From Trichoplusia ni (lineage: Eukaryota; Arthropoda; Insecta; Lepidoptera; Noctuidae), in the NCBI RefSeq assembly GCF_003590095.1, contig NC_039478.1:22134001-22198000 (forward strand): a stretch of 64,000 bases of DNA, read 5' to 3'. Below, in pieces: positions 37,688-48,719 of this stretch (within the stretch, counting starts at the first letter, position 1; the number at the start of each line of letters is the position of its first letter). The translations under genes and the position numbers were made by a program. The notes below the pieces were generated by a model. That model was not told the DNA's origin, made no database searches, and worked only from the letters and a program-made list of their open reading frames with translations.

Positions 37688-37785
37688 GCACTTTAGCACA
37701 CACGATTTTTCTTGGGTCAGAATCGAACCCAAGAACCCTAGTCCAGAAGTTGGAGTTACAAACCACTACGCCATCAATCGAGTCA
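37688..37785 (-). repeat. tRNA-like SINE head, distinct subfamily
   Basis: On the minus strand it has GATGGCGTAGTGGTTTGTAAC (box A), CTAGGGTTCTTGGGTTCGATTC (box B) and TGACCCAAGAAAA. The terminal arms do not form a tRNA acceptor stem, and the body differs from the other tRNA SINEs in the window. Confidence 0.55.
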
Positions 37786-38024
37786 TATTGTGGAGTAACT
37801 TTTATACTGATTCTTCTGACTGATAATTGTTTATTACAAGTAAGTCAATGTTTTCTAAGAAGCATTTATTTATTATTTCTCGGTACTTATGAAGATTTAG
37901 TTTCTTCGAATCTGTAATAACAATATCAGCCTTCATAGTCTCAGAAGCAGACAACGGATCTAAGAAAGTTATTTTCTAGAAAAGGGAATGAAGATATTTG
38001 TAATGATATAAATTTTATCTAATA

Positions 38025-38199
38025 CTAGCAGTCCAGGCAAACGTTTTACTGCCATATAAATAAAAAGGTTCATGAAAATTAGACGCTAATCGCTATCAAA
38101 TAATTATGTGCAAACAATTTCATGAGAACAGGTAGAGCCGTTTCGGAGGAGTACGGTAACTAACATCGTGACACGAGAATTTTATATACGAGTAATAGA
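38025..38199 (-). mobile_element. Helitron-like short element, family C, internally deleted
   Basis: On the minus strand it begins TCTATTACTCGTATATAAAATTC, passes through GTTACCGTACTCCTCCGAAACGG, and ends GACTGCTAG, flanked by A on the 5' side and T on the 3' side. It is about 175 bp against 252 bp for the copy at 36261, to which it is inverted. Confidence 0.65.
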
Positions 38200-38653
38200 T
38201 GTACAAAGCGTCAAATAAGACATTTTCATCCCTCTTATATCAATGAGTTGTTTTAAAGGTCATCATAGTTGAGATGACAACGACTTATCTAAATCAAATA
38301 TTTCTTGGTTGTGTTCTGTTGGCATATCCTGTGGAGACATCATTAATTTTACCGCGTTTCGTCCACACTCCGACCGCCCACCGGACAATAGAAAGACTTC
38401 AATGCCACCAGAATTGAAGAAAATATCATTATTTCTGCTTTTCGGATTTGGTTACTATGGAAACGTCGCTTTGGAGTTTAGGAGAGTCAGTGTTCTTAAT
38501 ACCACAAAATATAACCTTTCCATCACACTTGTTTTTGGAAAAGTTTAAAGTGGTTTTGATCTGAAGATGTTTTTTTGAAATATTGAAGGGATTGTGAACT
38601 CTTCCATTTTATGTACATTATTTAGTTTGCTTGTGACCATGTAATATTTCGTA

Positions 38654-38669
38654 TTCGATCGCGATCGAA
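38654..38669. repeat. 16-bp perfect palindrome
   Basis: TTCGATCGCGATCGAA is its own reverse complement. It lies in otherwise AT-rich DNA and could be a dimeric protein-binding site. Confidence 0.6.
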
Positions 38670-39604
38670 ATAGACTAGCATTTATATCTGAATATTTATC
38701 CAATGTCAGTTTAATATCAACAGATATATTGAAAAGCTACACCGATTTAAACAAAAAAAAGGGCACAAAAAACACGGATTTTAAAATTCAATATCCCGTA
38801 TTGAATTTAGAAATGGTGTTAAAATAATTTATCTGCATAGGTGAGCTCTCGCTATGCCTGGTCGAGTTCGACCTTCTATTTTTGAACGGGTAACGAATGG
38901 GCTATAACCGTGACATCTACCAGGTAGAGCACACCGTTACCTAGACCGGAATCCAGACTTTTTTTATTTCTAACACTTTATTCCACTTAAAACAGGGTTT
39001 TTGTTCCCATTTCTGTTGTTTCTGAAACATAAGTATTGGTACTACGACTTTGGGAACTGAATAATCTATTAAGGTGTGGTTTTATTGAGTTTAGGATTAA
39101 GGCTACTTATAACATAAAGAGTAGGAACACATCGACATGGCTAATCGCGAAAAAATGTTGAGCATAACTGGATATCTACATTGTTAGGACAAAAGTACCA
39201 ACCATCTAAAGATTTAGTGGAGATGAAGTGGAACGACTATATCAAAATCTCCAAACGGTATTTGAGGTATCTTTTGCTTTGCATGAGTGCAAAAATATGT
39301 GAATAACAATATCGACAAAGGATAAAAAAATAGGTCAGTAACAAAAAAAATATAAAAAAATAGTTTCAAAGGATAAAATTCGGCAACATATTATCTACAA
39401 GTTGTATCCCAAAATACGACAGATGGAGTCTGAATGAACGAAGTCTAAACGGCAACTGACTAACACGACAAATGTGACTATATTCAGTCCATTCACAGAA
39501 ACATACACCGCCGGCTAGTCTCTGCGTATTGCGATCTCTCAACGGTAAATAATAGCAAAAAGTTGCAGTGGTCTTATACCACCAATCCATTGAATACAGA
39601 AGAT

Positions 39605-39856
39605 CTGGGCCCCAATTCTGCTATTTAAAATGGTCGATAAATGAATGAAATTTGGCTTAAAATGACAATTTTCGTTTTATCTTAAGCATTTTTCTAATAA
39701 TTGGAAATTCAGTGTGGGACGCTAAACTCAAGGTCAATACAATTAAGTTCCAATTATTGCATTGGCAAAATGCTTAAGAGAAGAGGAATGATTTCAAATT
39801 TAACTCTATTGCCATTCATTCATCGGCCATAGTAAAATAGCAGAATCGGTGCCCTG
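39605..39856. mobile_element. MITE with about 45-bp terminal inverted repeats
   Basis: The left end starts CTGGGCCCCAATTCTGCTAT and the right end, reverse-complemented, starts CAGGGCACCGATTCTGCTAT. Similarity continues through ATGGYCGATRAATGAATG. The 252-bp length, inverted ends and lack of coding sequence define a MITE. An internal TTGGAA-centred inverted pair lies around 39690-39770. No clear target duplication is left, so the superfamily is undetermined. Confidence 0.75.
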
Positions 39857-39986
39857 ATATAGCAATTCATGATTTTTATTTGTTTGCTGTACCAACCGAT
39901 AGCAATAATGATAAAAATGAGGTATTAAGTAACTATTAAAGACTCCATACTCCAGTTAAACAAAATTATTCAATATTCCATAAGCA

Positions 39987-40066
39987 CAAGACCGCCAGAA
40001 ATGGAAGGAAATGGAAGACGCCTACGTCCAGAAATGGACTAAAATAGGCTTATGATGATGATTCCA
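39987..40066 (+). repeat. RTE-type LINE C-terminus
   Basis: It encodes AQDRQKWKEMEDAYVQKWTK and IGL, then a TGATGATGAT tail that supplies the stop. It is the short 3' end of a 5'-truncated RTE insertion, from a different subfamily than the FAQQWD type. Confidence 0.75.
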
Positions 40067-40975
40067 AAGATTTTAGGTTTTAGGGAAACATTTGGAGAAG
40101 GCCACTATCGAGCAGTAGAGCAGAACAAGCTAGGGAATAGAACAAAGCGCAGACACTTCTTAATGTCATTCTTAGCTAACGAATATAAAAGCAATTGTTG
40201 GTGGGACACAAGGAGTTGGTTTTCTTAATCTTCTGCTGCTGATACGGAAGCAAGAGCACTTAATCACTGTGGTAAACGCTCGACTCTCGATGTGCAGTTG
40301 CGCCAGTATTTCACGCTCCGTCCGGCAGATGGCGCCACGGATACACTCAAATTTTTCAATGTCTACAAATCCCCGAATGGAATATATAGCATACAAAATT
40401 TCCTCTTCATTCCTCGAGAATATGCCAAGGTTTTAAGAGACTTTTGCATATGCTAAAACTTTGGACAGTTTTTGTTGACTCGTTTTTGTAAGTTTTAAAA
40501 ACATTTTTACGTAACCTAATTCAGTAAACGCTGTTAAAATGAAACTCGATAGCATACAAATACTTCTCCATACTGCGATAACGTGCAGCAAGAAAATTAT
40601 CGAGTTTTACTGGTTAAAATATGTAAACTTAATTGATGTTCTCTATAATCTAACGAGAAAAGAAAACACGAGATTTTCTTAAAAAGACTGTTTAATGCCA
40701 AAATCTTAGCCAAAAAGAATCGCAATTTACGAAATATGACTTTCCATTAAACTTTAATGTACCATAAATAAGCTTATTAATTTCGCCTCAATAACAAACC
40801 AGAACAACATTTTGATCAAGGCTAAGAAGCTTTCCTCATCGTTCAGATATTTATGAAGCAACAAATCTCGTGTCTGAACAAATGTGAAATCCAAAAAATA
40901 TATTTTGGGTAACTTACTTATGACTTTTGGAATTTTGAAGACAGAGAATCGGACATTTTCATCTAATATTGCTTG

Positions 40976-41032
40976 CATACACCTACCACAAAATATCAAG
41001 TCCTCATCTTGATATTTTGTGGTAAGTGTATG
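40976..41032. repeat. Near-perfect 25-bp hairpin
   Basis: The left arm 40976-41000 and right arm 41008-41032 pair at 24 of 25 positions around a 7-nt loop (TCCTCAT). The arms include TACCACAAAATATCAAG. The free-standing structure is not part of a repeat family recognised here. Confidence 0.7.
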
Positions 41033-41107
41033 AAAATAAGTATTAAAATAAACTAGTTGTCGAGAACTGTCTATGTAATTATTAGCGTTTTATCCAATAA
41101 TGGGACA

Positions 41108-41285
41108 TTTGCAGTTCTTTGAAGCATCTTCCGCACTAAGGAATATAATCATCGTGTCGCGGGAGTTTTCACAAACATTCAAGTATGTGACTTGAATGCA
41201 CAAGACACCCAGACTTAGAACTATCATTTTTATCTGTTCTCACACAAATGCTTGTCATACGCGGAGATCGATCATCATGACGATA
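41108..41285 (-). repeat. tRNA-derived SINE body, strongly diverged
   Basis: TTTTCACAAACATTCAAG, TGCACAAGACACCCAGAC and TGTTCTCACACAAATGCTTG are shared with the copy at 42470-42660. The tRNA head is barely visible. Confidence 0.5.
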
Positions 41286-41934
41286 TGCAGTATCAGGCCA
41301 ACACTGACAAGGCTATTTAAAAACGATTCTAAGGAGATATGAAACAACTCTCATAATTTAATAGAAACATATTCCCAAAGCTTTCCAAGAAGGCTTTATT
41401 ATAATTACTAAGTTTGAAATACGCTCTGTTTAGAAGTCCAATACAAAGGCTCTGACAAAGTTGTTCAGCGGATTCCAGGGTTTATGAAAGTTAAGTTCTT
41501 TTTAAAAATACGACGTAATAAATAACGCTCATAGCATAATGCCCGTGTGGAGTACAGTTAGGAACACAAGTGTTTTGGAAAATGAAATAAACAGATTTAT
41601 GGTACGTTAAAATGTTATGTTTTGTGTAGCACGAGAATAAATAACTGGTCCGCGATGAAAATTTTTTTTCGGTAACAATTTTGAATTTTGTTACAAATGC
41701 ATTTTTTCTATGAATAATGTGGGTTGTTTCTGCTTAACGTTGCGCATTTCTTTTGAAAATATCGTATTAATAAATATACTTTTACTTAAATCTGCTACCT
41801 AATTCTGTCATCCCCAAAACCCGTTTTATTACCAATCAACAATCACACAATCAACACGCCCGAAACTCTTCTACCAACCTACTAAAAATTTCGATATCCC
41901 CACAAACACTTGTCCACCAACCAGTACAGCGGGT

Positions 41935-42045
41935 GTAGATTTCATTAGGCATCGCGATCGGTCGGCGTCCCCAGGGAATTGTCAATAAAATGTAATTGGA
42001 TCGCCAAGGCAGCTGTGACGATCAATTAATAAGACACAGCCTCTA
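41935..42045. promoter_or_regulatory. CpG-bearing unique island with homeodomain-like sites
   Basis: GGCATCGCGATCGGTCGGCG is followed by GTAATTGGATCGCC, the E-box CAGCTG and ATCAATTAATAAG. The word content resembles insect enhancers, but this is inferred from composition alone. Confidence 0.25.
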
Positions 42046-42469
42046 TCCTGAATTTAGCTGAGATTTTTCAGGTCTTAGGTGTTTATGGAGAAGTCTTTTT
42101 TGTTCATAGCCTATTGGGAAGTTCTTTGATGTTTAATTAAAGTATTCATTTAGTTATCCTAACTTAAGGATCGTTATATAATGAAACATGTTATCGCATT
42201 TGGTTTCCTTAGTTTGGTATAATTAAAATGCTTTGATATTAAGGTTTCCTAATGTAGAGACTGCTTCAATGAGTAAGATATTAAACGTAAACTGAGGTCT
42301 TAAGTGATATTTAAATGGTTTGGTCCGTATTTTATTAGAAGTAGGAAACAAAATAAAGTTCTCATGCGATTTATTAAAAACAACGACAAGGTCCATTCAC
42401 CGAAGGCTGGTGAAAACAAGATGATTTCTACAACGTTTTACTTATTATTTTTACCACTTCCTCGATATG

Positions 42470-42660
42470 GAGTTCAGCCCTTATACAGCGGGGGGTTTCA
42501 CAAACATTCAAGTCACATGCACAAAGACACCCAGACTCAGGACAAGCATTCGTAGATCACACAAACGCTTTTCTTACTCAGGAGTCGAACCCATGAAATG
42601 TCGTGCCGTGGGTTTGCCTGGTGCCTGCCTGGTGACCTCAATCACTCAGCTATCCGTGCA
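42470..42660 (-). mobile_element. tRNA-derived SINE copy
   Basis: The minus strand has ACGGATAGCTGAGTGATTGAGG (box A region), a diverged box B at GGGTTCGACTCCTGAG, then TGTGTGATCTACGAATGCTTG and the GTCTGGGTGTCTTTGTGCATG body. Two short plus frames across it are fortuitous. Confidence 0.7.
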
Positions 42661-44880
42661 GTTATTTAGGCTCATAACGTTAACCATCTAGTAAAGAAGT
42701 TATTATCTGCCAAAAATCACAAACAAATAATAATAAACCACTTACATATTTTCCAATACTTCTGTCTACCTTTCAAACTTCACTACGCTTGATAATATCA
42801 AAGAAAATCTCCGATAATTTCATCTATCTCAGCGACGTTCGATCAATTTTTAAGATATTATTTATCAAGAACACCTGACAACCACTATTAATAATAAATG
42901 ACAAACTGTTAGCTTCTAGAATAAATATTATGGAAGGTTTTCTTTTTTAGTCCTTTTCTTGGTAAAAATAGTAGAAAGGAATGTTTGGTCTTTTCTTATA
43001 AGTTGTCACGTATTTTTAGGTAAAAAAATATGAGAAGAATTAAGAATTGTGGTTTGGTCTTAGAAAATAGTGAAGGTATAAAATGTTCTTGTATATTTAA
43101 GCCGTTCATTTGTTTATATTCTTTTTGGTCTAGCTAAACTGAATTGTTAATTCTATAAAAGTCGATATTTTTATAGTCGAAGCGTAAAATATAGAATCTG
43201 GTTCAAAACCTTCAAATACATGTTTTTATTTGTATCAGCTAAAATCAACGAAGTAGTTTAAACGTTGGAACTAGTTACTTAGTTCAATTGAAAACAAATG
43301 CCTGATGCTCTCTCGAACACATTCGTTCAAGTAATCGTGGAAATTAGTTCCCAATTAGTTCACAAACAGCGCCAATTAATGATAAATGAAGATCGTGAGT
43401 TTACTGAAGTTTAAGATAACATTATGCTTGTTAACTTTGAGGCTACCCCTCAATAGGTAGAGAAGGTAATTCTGAGAATATCTACTTTTTTTTAGGTGGC
43501 CTTCGTAGTGAGAGTGCGCTGGCTTTTCTACTTACTCGACTTATTGACGAGACTTTACAAGTCTACAGCCAGAGTCAATACATCATACTAAAAAGAATGT
43601 CAATTTTTGGAAACGTCCTATACCTTTTGGTATTGGTATTGGTATGAAAATAACCTAAGACATATTCTCATACCTACTATATACACAAAAAAAGACAGCA
43701 AGTCATAACGAAATAGCACTGTCAGTATTTTGATAAAATTTTATCATAAAACCTTACTACACGCTATTCGAGAAAAAAACATTGCATGAGCAGGCTGAAA
43801 AAACTCAGAAGATTTAAAACCAAGCCTATAATACTCGAATTTTAAAAAAAATACATCTTATTTTCTTCTCGAAGCAGTAATATGACCGGTCTGCAAACTA
43901 TAATGACAGCAACATCAATGTTGTGTGTCGTCAACAATGGGCTACATTCTCGCCAATGACGCGACAGGAGACAAAACAAAAGTTTACTACAACTAACACA
44001 CAAACTGAACGTCTAACTGCTAGTCACAACTCTTCCAGTTAGTACCGCAGTTAGAATCACGCCGGTGTGTAAACTCAACTGCATTATACATTGCGCTGTC
44101 TTTGTTTGTGTTTGCTATAACGTCAACACACAGTTTATTGCGTTAAAAAGATGATGAATTTTAAAATATTTTGTATTTTTTTTCTAGTTTGTTGAAACAA
44201 TATGACAATGAGATACCGGGGTCACGTTACGCAGTAAAATGGTATGTGGAGTCATCTTAGCAGTGAATACTACGCGGGGAACTGGTACTCGAAATAAATA
44301 GTTGAGGATATTAATATTAGAAATATAATTGTGTATCTGATAATTTTTAGAAATAAATTCTACGAGTAACGAAGGCTATAAAATTATTGGAGTTATGTCA
44401 CAATTACGAGTATGTAAATAATGAGTATGTATGTAGTAATGCACAATACTTTTTACTTTTTAAAAATGTCTTAAATTTGCCTTAAACAAAACCGAAATGT
44501 TAATAATTAACATTCTCTTTAAATTTGATTTTATATTAACATTTTTAAAGCTTTATTAAACTTAATGCGCATACAAAATAAACAAAAACATATCCCTGCC
44601 AAAGTTGAGATGTGCCCTGAAAGCTGGCTGTACTAACACGTTGAATGGCAAAAAAACATTTAAAGTTACTGATCTTAATTACCGAAAGCAATTCCTAAAC
44701 AGTTCAGCCTTCATAAATAATATCAAAATTTTCGACTTCATCGTTATACATTTGGTGATTTGGGACCACTTAACTAATGAAGCCAGACTTATAAGCTGAG
44801 TCCAAACTTACAATAACATACAATTCGGTACTTACTTCTGACCCCGCACAGACTCCTTAAGAAAGTCTGTTTGTATTGTA
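42661..44880. other. Mostly unassigned DNA
   Basis: 43440-43560 has a possible diverged repeat piece. 43890-44110 is somewhat G+C-richer with repeated GTTAG/CAGTTAG words, possibly a regulatory stretch. No gene was supported. Confidence 0.4.
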
Positions 44881-44883
44881 AAA

Positions 44884-44923
44884 GGGAGACAGCGCTATAC
44901 ATCGCCTGTAGCGGCGTCTCGCT
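44884..44923. repeat. GC-rich palindrome family, copy 3
   Basis: GGGAGACAGCGCTATAC pairs imperfectly with GTAGCGGCGTCTCGCTT. It is about 840 bp from copy 4. Confidence 0.55.
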
Positions 44924-45582
44924 TGCACCACGAGTATTTAGTACCTAATGGTCTAATAGCGCTCGCTGTTGGTACGTGGGGACCTAAGTTGAGCAAACTG
45001 ATCGAAGCGACCGCTATTGAATTAAAGTCGTAATTAACAATCAACTAACTATGACCGAGTTTGCAACTTCGGCTTCGAATATAGGGAAGTGTATTGTTTG
45101 CTTTAATCGACTAGAGTTTGTGCTAAATATAACTTCAGCTTCAATGGAGGGCGTTGAAGTTTAAAAACAGGTTTTTTTTGTAACCTATTTTGCTAGAGTA
45201 GGGGATAGATTTTTTAAATGCGTGTAAGTTATTAGGTTTTAGTACCCAAATAACAAAGTCGAAGCTAAGGCAGTCTGCTCGTCTGCCCGCCCGTCTTTTT
45301 TGTTTCAGTCATGTTTTTTCTTTGTCCTATTTGCACGGTACCTTAAGTGACGACTAAATATTTATATTACCTTAAGGGGTATTGCCAGTTTCATCTTCAT
45401 TTTTAAACTTGCTCTTGATATCACTTCTCTTAGCATCAAATATTCCACACATTTATCTTTTCGTAAGCAGCTCATTCTTACAATAACCGACTACATAAAA
45501 GCAACGATTGAAAATATGTTCCACTTTTAACCACTATAAATCTATATTATAACAGAGTCCAATAAAAATCAATGGACTCAAT

Positions 45583-45987
45583 TTGGGAGCTAAACAATTA
45601 TCGGCAACTGGTAAGTCCGATGAATGGGCTCAATATCAATTTGCGAGTGAAACATTTACCCATTGGTGCGACGCGACGGCGTGTACCTGTACAACAATCT
45701 CTTCAACCAGAACTTCCGTCTATGTGCGAGCGAGACAGCACTATGACCAGTGTATAGTGTTATCCCGCTCCAACAAAAGAAACGGTTTAAGTTTTTGGTT
45801 TCGCAGTATGGACGCTGGTCTTCGGTATAATTACGTTAAATGTGAAGTGAGGTCCCGCCAAGTTTGTAAATCAAAGTTTGTGTTGCCAAGTAGGGATGTT
45901 TTGAGTTACCGTCTAGAAACAATTGAGAAAGTAAAAACTATGGCTGGACTACACAAATTGTTTTTTTACGCCGATAGATGTAAATGA
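45583..45987 (+). other. Longest open frame in the window, not supported as a gene
   Basis: A 134-codon frame starts at ATG in TTTGGGAGC context and spans a G+C-richer stretch that includes palindrome copy 4. The translation has no recognised domain, signal peptide or membrane segment, and its Cys/Ser/Arg content follows the palindrome sequence. It is more likely an old repeat kept open by composition than a gene, although a lineage-specific small gene cannot be ruled out. Confidence 0.2.
45727..45770. repeat. GC-rich palindrome family, copy 4
   Basis: AGCGAGACAGCACTAT pairs with ATAGTGTTATCCCGCT over 16 bp with a few mismatches. Confidence 0.6.
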
Positions 45988-46515
45988 CTACTTCATTTTA
46001 ATTTTTTTTCATAGATTTTTTATTCTATTTAATATAATTTAGAAATTTTTATTTAAATATATATGATACAAAATTGGATTCCAAAGTCACATTATAAATA
46101 TTAGTAACTGCATATACCGTTCACATTTGCCGCAGTAAGTACCTTCTAGTTTTAAACAATTCAACGAAAAGCCATGGCTACATTTAAACCTCCATAAAAT
46201 CTAGAGCAAACTTGAAAAGCAAACTTATCCTACAAAATAATCATTATTTTATCGTAATTTAAAACCAAAACTATTCTTAAATGATACTACTTAGACCAGT
46301 TTATAATGTCTGCATAAGGTTAGCAATCATTTATAATGATCAGACCAATCTGTTACAACTGGCATAAATAGTAGGTATGAAGTATCTTCACCTAATTTGA
46401 AACAAATTAATACTAAACCGCTACATGCCAAAAACTGTCCATTCTCATTTACTTTGCATAGGTACCGTATAATGGGTGTAGATCTGACCGAAATAGGACT
46501 TTATTACAAAAAAAT

Positions 46516-46873
46516 ATTCATCGGCCTAGCCTTTTCCCAACTATGTTAGGGTCGGCTACCAGTCCAACCGGTTTCAGCTAAGTACCAGAGTTCTACAAGG
46601 AGCGACTGCCTATCTGACCTCCTCAACCCAGTTACCTGGGCAACACGATACTCCTTGGTTAGACTGGTTGTCAGACTTTTCAAGCTTCTGACTACCTTGT
46701 AACGACTGTCAAAGATGTAGGAATAATAGCCGGGACCCACAATTTAACGTGCCTTCCGAAACACGGAGGAACTCGTAATGAAAAAGATGGTCACCCATCT
46801 ACGGACCAACCGCGTCAAGCATAGCTTAACCTGTGATCGATTCACTTATGCGGTTATAGCTTAGCCACAAGGT
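46516..46873 (-). mobile_element. 5S-rRNA-like SINE, near full length
   Basis: The minus strand head, GGTTAAGCTATGCTTGACGC then GGTTGGTCCGTAGATGGGTGACC, aligns in order with the internal promoter of 5S rRNA (AAGC...GTCRG...GTTAGTAC..GGATGGGTGACC, from memory). It then has GAGTTCCTCCGTGTTTCGGA, GGTCCCGGCTATTATT, CTTTGACAGTCGTTAC, CAGGTAACTGGGTTGAGGAG and AACATAGTTGGGAAAAGGC. It is the best copy of the family in the window. Confidence 0.7.
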
Positions 46874-48360
46874 CCTTTTTTATTACAATTTTTTTTATCA
46901 ATCGTAAATAAAATGTCAAAGTTAGAGGGAATCTTATTTTGAGACCTAAAAGAGCTTACTAAAAACGTGATTGAACGTCTTAGGTACGTGATTTATTTTT
47001 AGGTCTCTTCGAAATTAAAACCAAGGCGCCATTTTTGTTTTATTAATATCTAGCTTTTAAAAGATTTAGCTTTTATTCTACTAAGTCATCAGAATTGCCT
47101 GTAGGGGTCATGATGACTAAGTAGAATTAACGCTTCCAGTCAAAATAGATAGAGCTTAATATTATGACAAATCGAAAATGATGAAAGAGTGACAAATATG
47201 CAAACATCTTTCGCGTTTATTATATTAGAAGGATACCGTCACTACATATTTTCAGATATCAACTACTCATAGCTCCGAGCGCAAAAATGACTAGACTTAA
47301 CACTATTACTTATGAAATTACCTATGTATCGAATCTAATACATCTACGTTCAAGTTTCAGCCCATAATTAGAAACATCCCCATAACATTACAACGTTAAT
47401 GTCTTTGTGACTACTTCAATATTTCGCCAAAAGTTAGTCCAGTAATAAAAGAGTATTTTTCTAGTCTAGCCAAAGTTCGGCAGTTACATGTAGTTAGGAT
47501 AGTCCACACATGTTGCGGTCACGAACTGAGGGAACAAGAATAATAGTTGTAACAACTTGTGTTGATGACTGTACTCTCGAAGTGACCAAGGGCATGACCT
47601 AATTGTGTTATTGTCCTTTTGTTGGTTGTTGTGTGAGTTTTACTATTTATATCTTCGTATTTAGTTTTTTTTATGTGCCTGTATATTAGTGTGATCGAAA
47701 AAGAAAAGAGGTTTTCGCAAAAAGAGGTTTGTAATTGGGCATGAAGGTTGAATCATTTTAGTCTTTCGATTATATAAAATTACATTTAAAAAAAAAGAAG
47801 AATTGACGCAAACTTATTATTATATATTATATAGATTAACTATACTTAGCTAACCGTGAAGAGCCAGGAAAAAAAAAAACTATACTTAGACAATAGAGAA
47901 TATTAAATTCTATTACATTTTATAATTTATCATTAACATCCCAGAGTAGAGGTAATGCTACGTTTATATCCAAAAATCTGTACCAAAAAAAGACATTTAA
48001 GAGTCTTAATCGGACTCTATTTATTAAACTAAAGTGACGAAAATATAATACTAATGGAGACCAATTTCTTAGTCGATGTTTTATTTTATTTCTACTGAAT
48101 AAATATTTCCTATAACATGGAAAAAACATGTGAGTAAGTGAAAAGCACTTAACATAATTGTTGTTTTTATTAGCTTCCGTGCGCAATAATAACATTGATG
48201 TATAAAACACTATAAAACGCTATTTCGATGAGACTTTTCCCGGCAATAGACTCCCATCATTGTCTTGTACCTAGGAAGTATGTATTGCATAAACATGTGC
48301 CAACTGTGAACTTTTAATTCATGCAAGTTTTTGAAAAAAGAAAATGTGGTAGTGAAGCGA

Positions 48361-48719
48361 CTAGCTGGTGTCAGCGACTCCGTCCGCGTAGCTGTGATAT
48401 AACCAGGTATATTCTATAGGTACATTTTTATTAGTTTTATATTATGACAGGTATATTTTTAAATTAATTGATCGTCCTCTCAACAGCACAACAAAAGAAT
48501 TAAAACAGTGATCTCCTTCAAGAGCTTGTTTTGTTACCTTTCTCATTGCTAAGGGCTGAGCCCTTTACTCATTTGGTGATGGTACATATCCTATTGCCTT
48601 CCTCGATTGATGAGCTATCTAAAACTTTTTAATATCAAACAATTTTCAAATCGGAACAGTAGTTTTTGAGCCAAGCGCGTTAACAAACAAACTCATCATC
48701 TTTGTAACATTAGTACAGA
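48361..48719 (-). mobile_element. Helitron-like element, family A, old and expanded
   Basis: On the minus strand it starts TCTGTACTAATGTTAC after A and ends CGCTGACACCAGCTAG before T. It keeps GTTTGTTAACGCGCTTGGC and the CTCATCAATCGAGGAAGGC block. About 100 bp of extra sequence lies between the interior and the 3' end, so it is longer than the other copies. Confidence 0.55.

Noticed and set aside
45583..45987. 134-codon open frame as a real gene
   Set aside because: No recognised domain, signal or splice context, and it runs through a member of the dispersed palindrome family. Kept only as a note in the features.
46800..46873. 5S rRNA gene
   Set aside because: Only the internal promoter region resembles 5S rRNA; the rest is SINE body.
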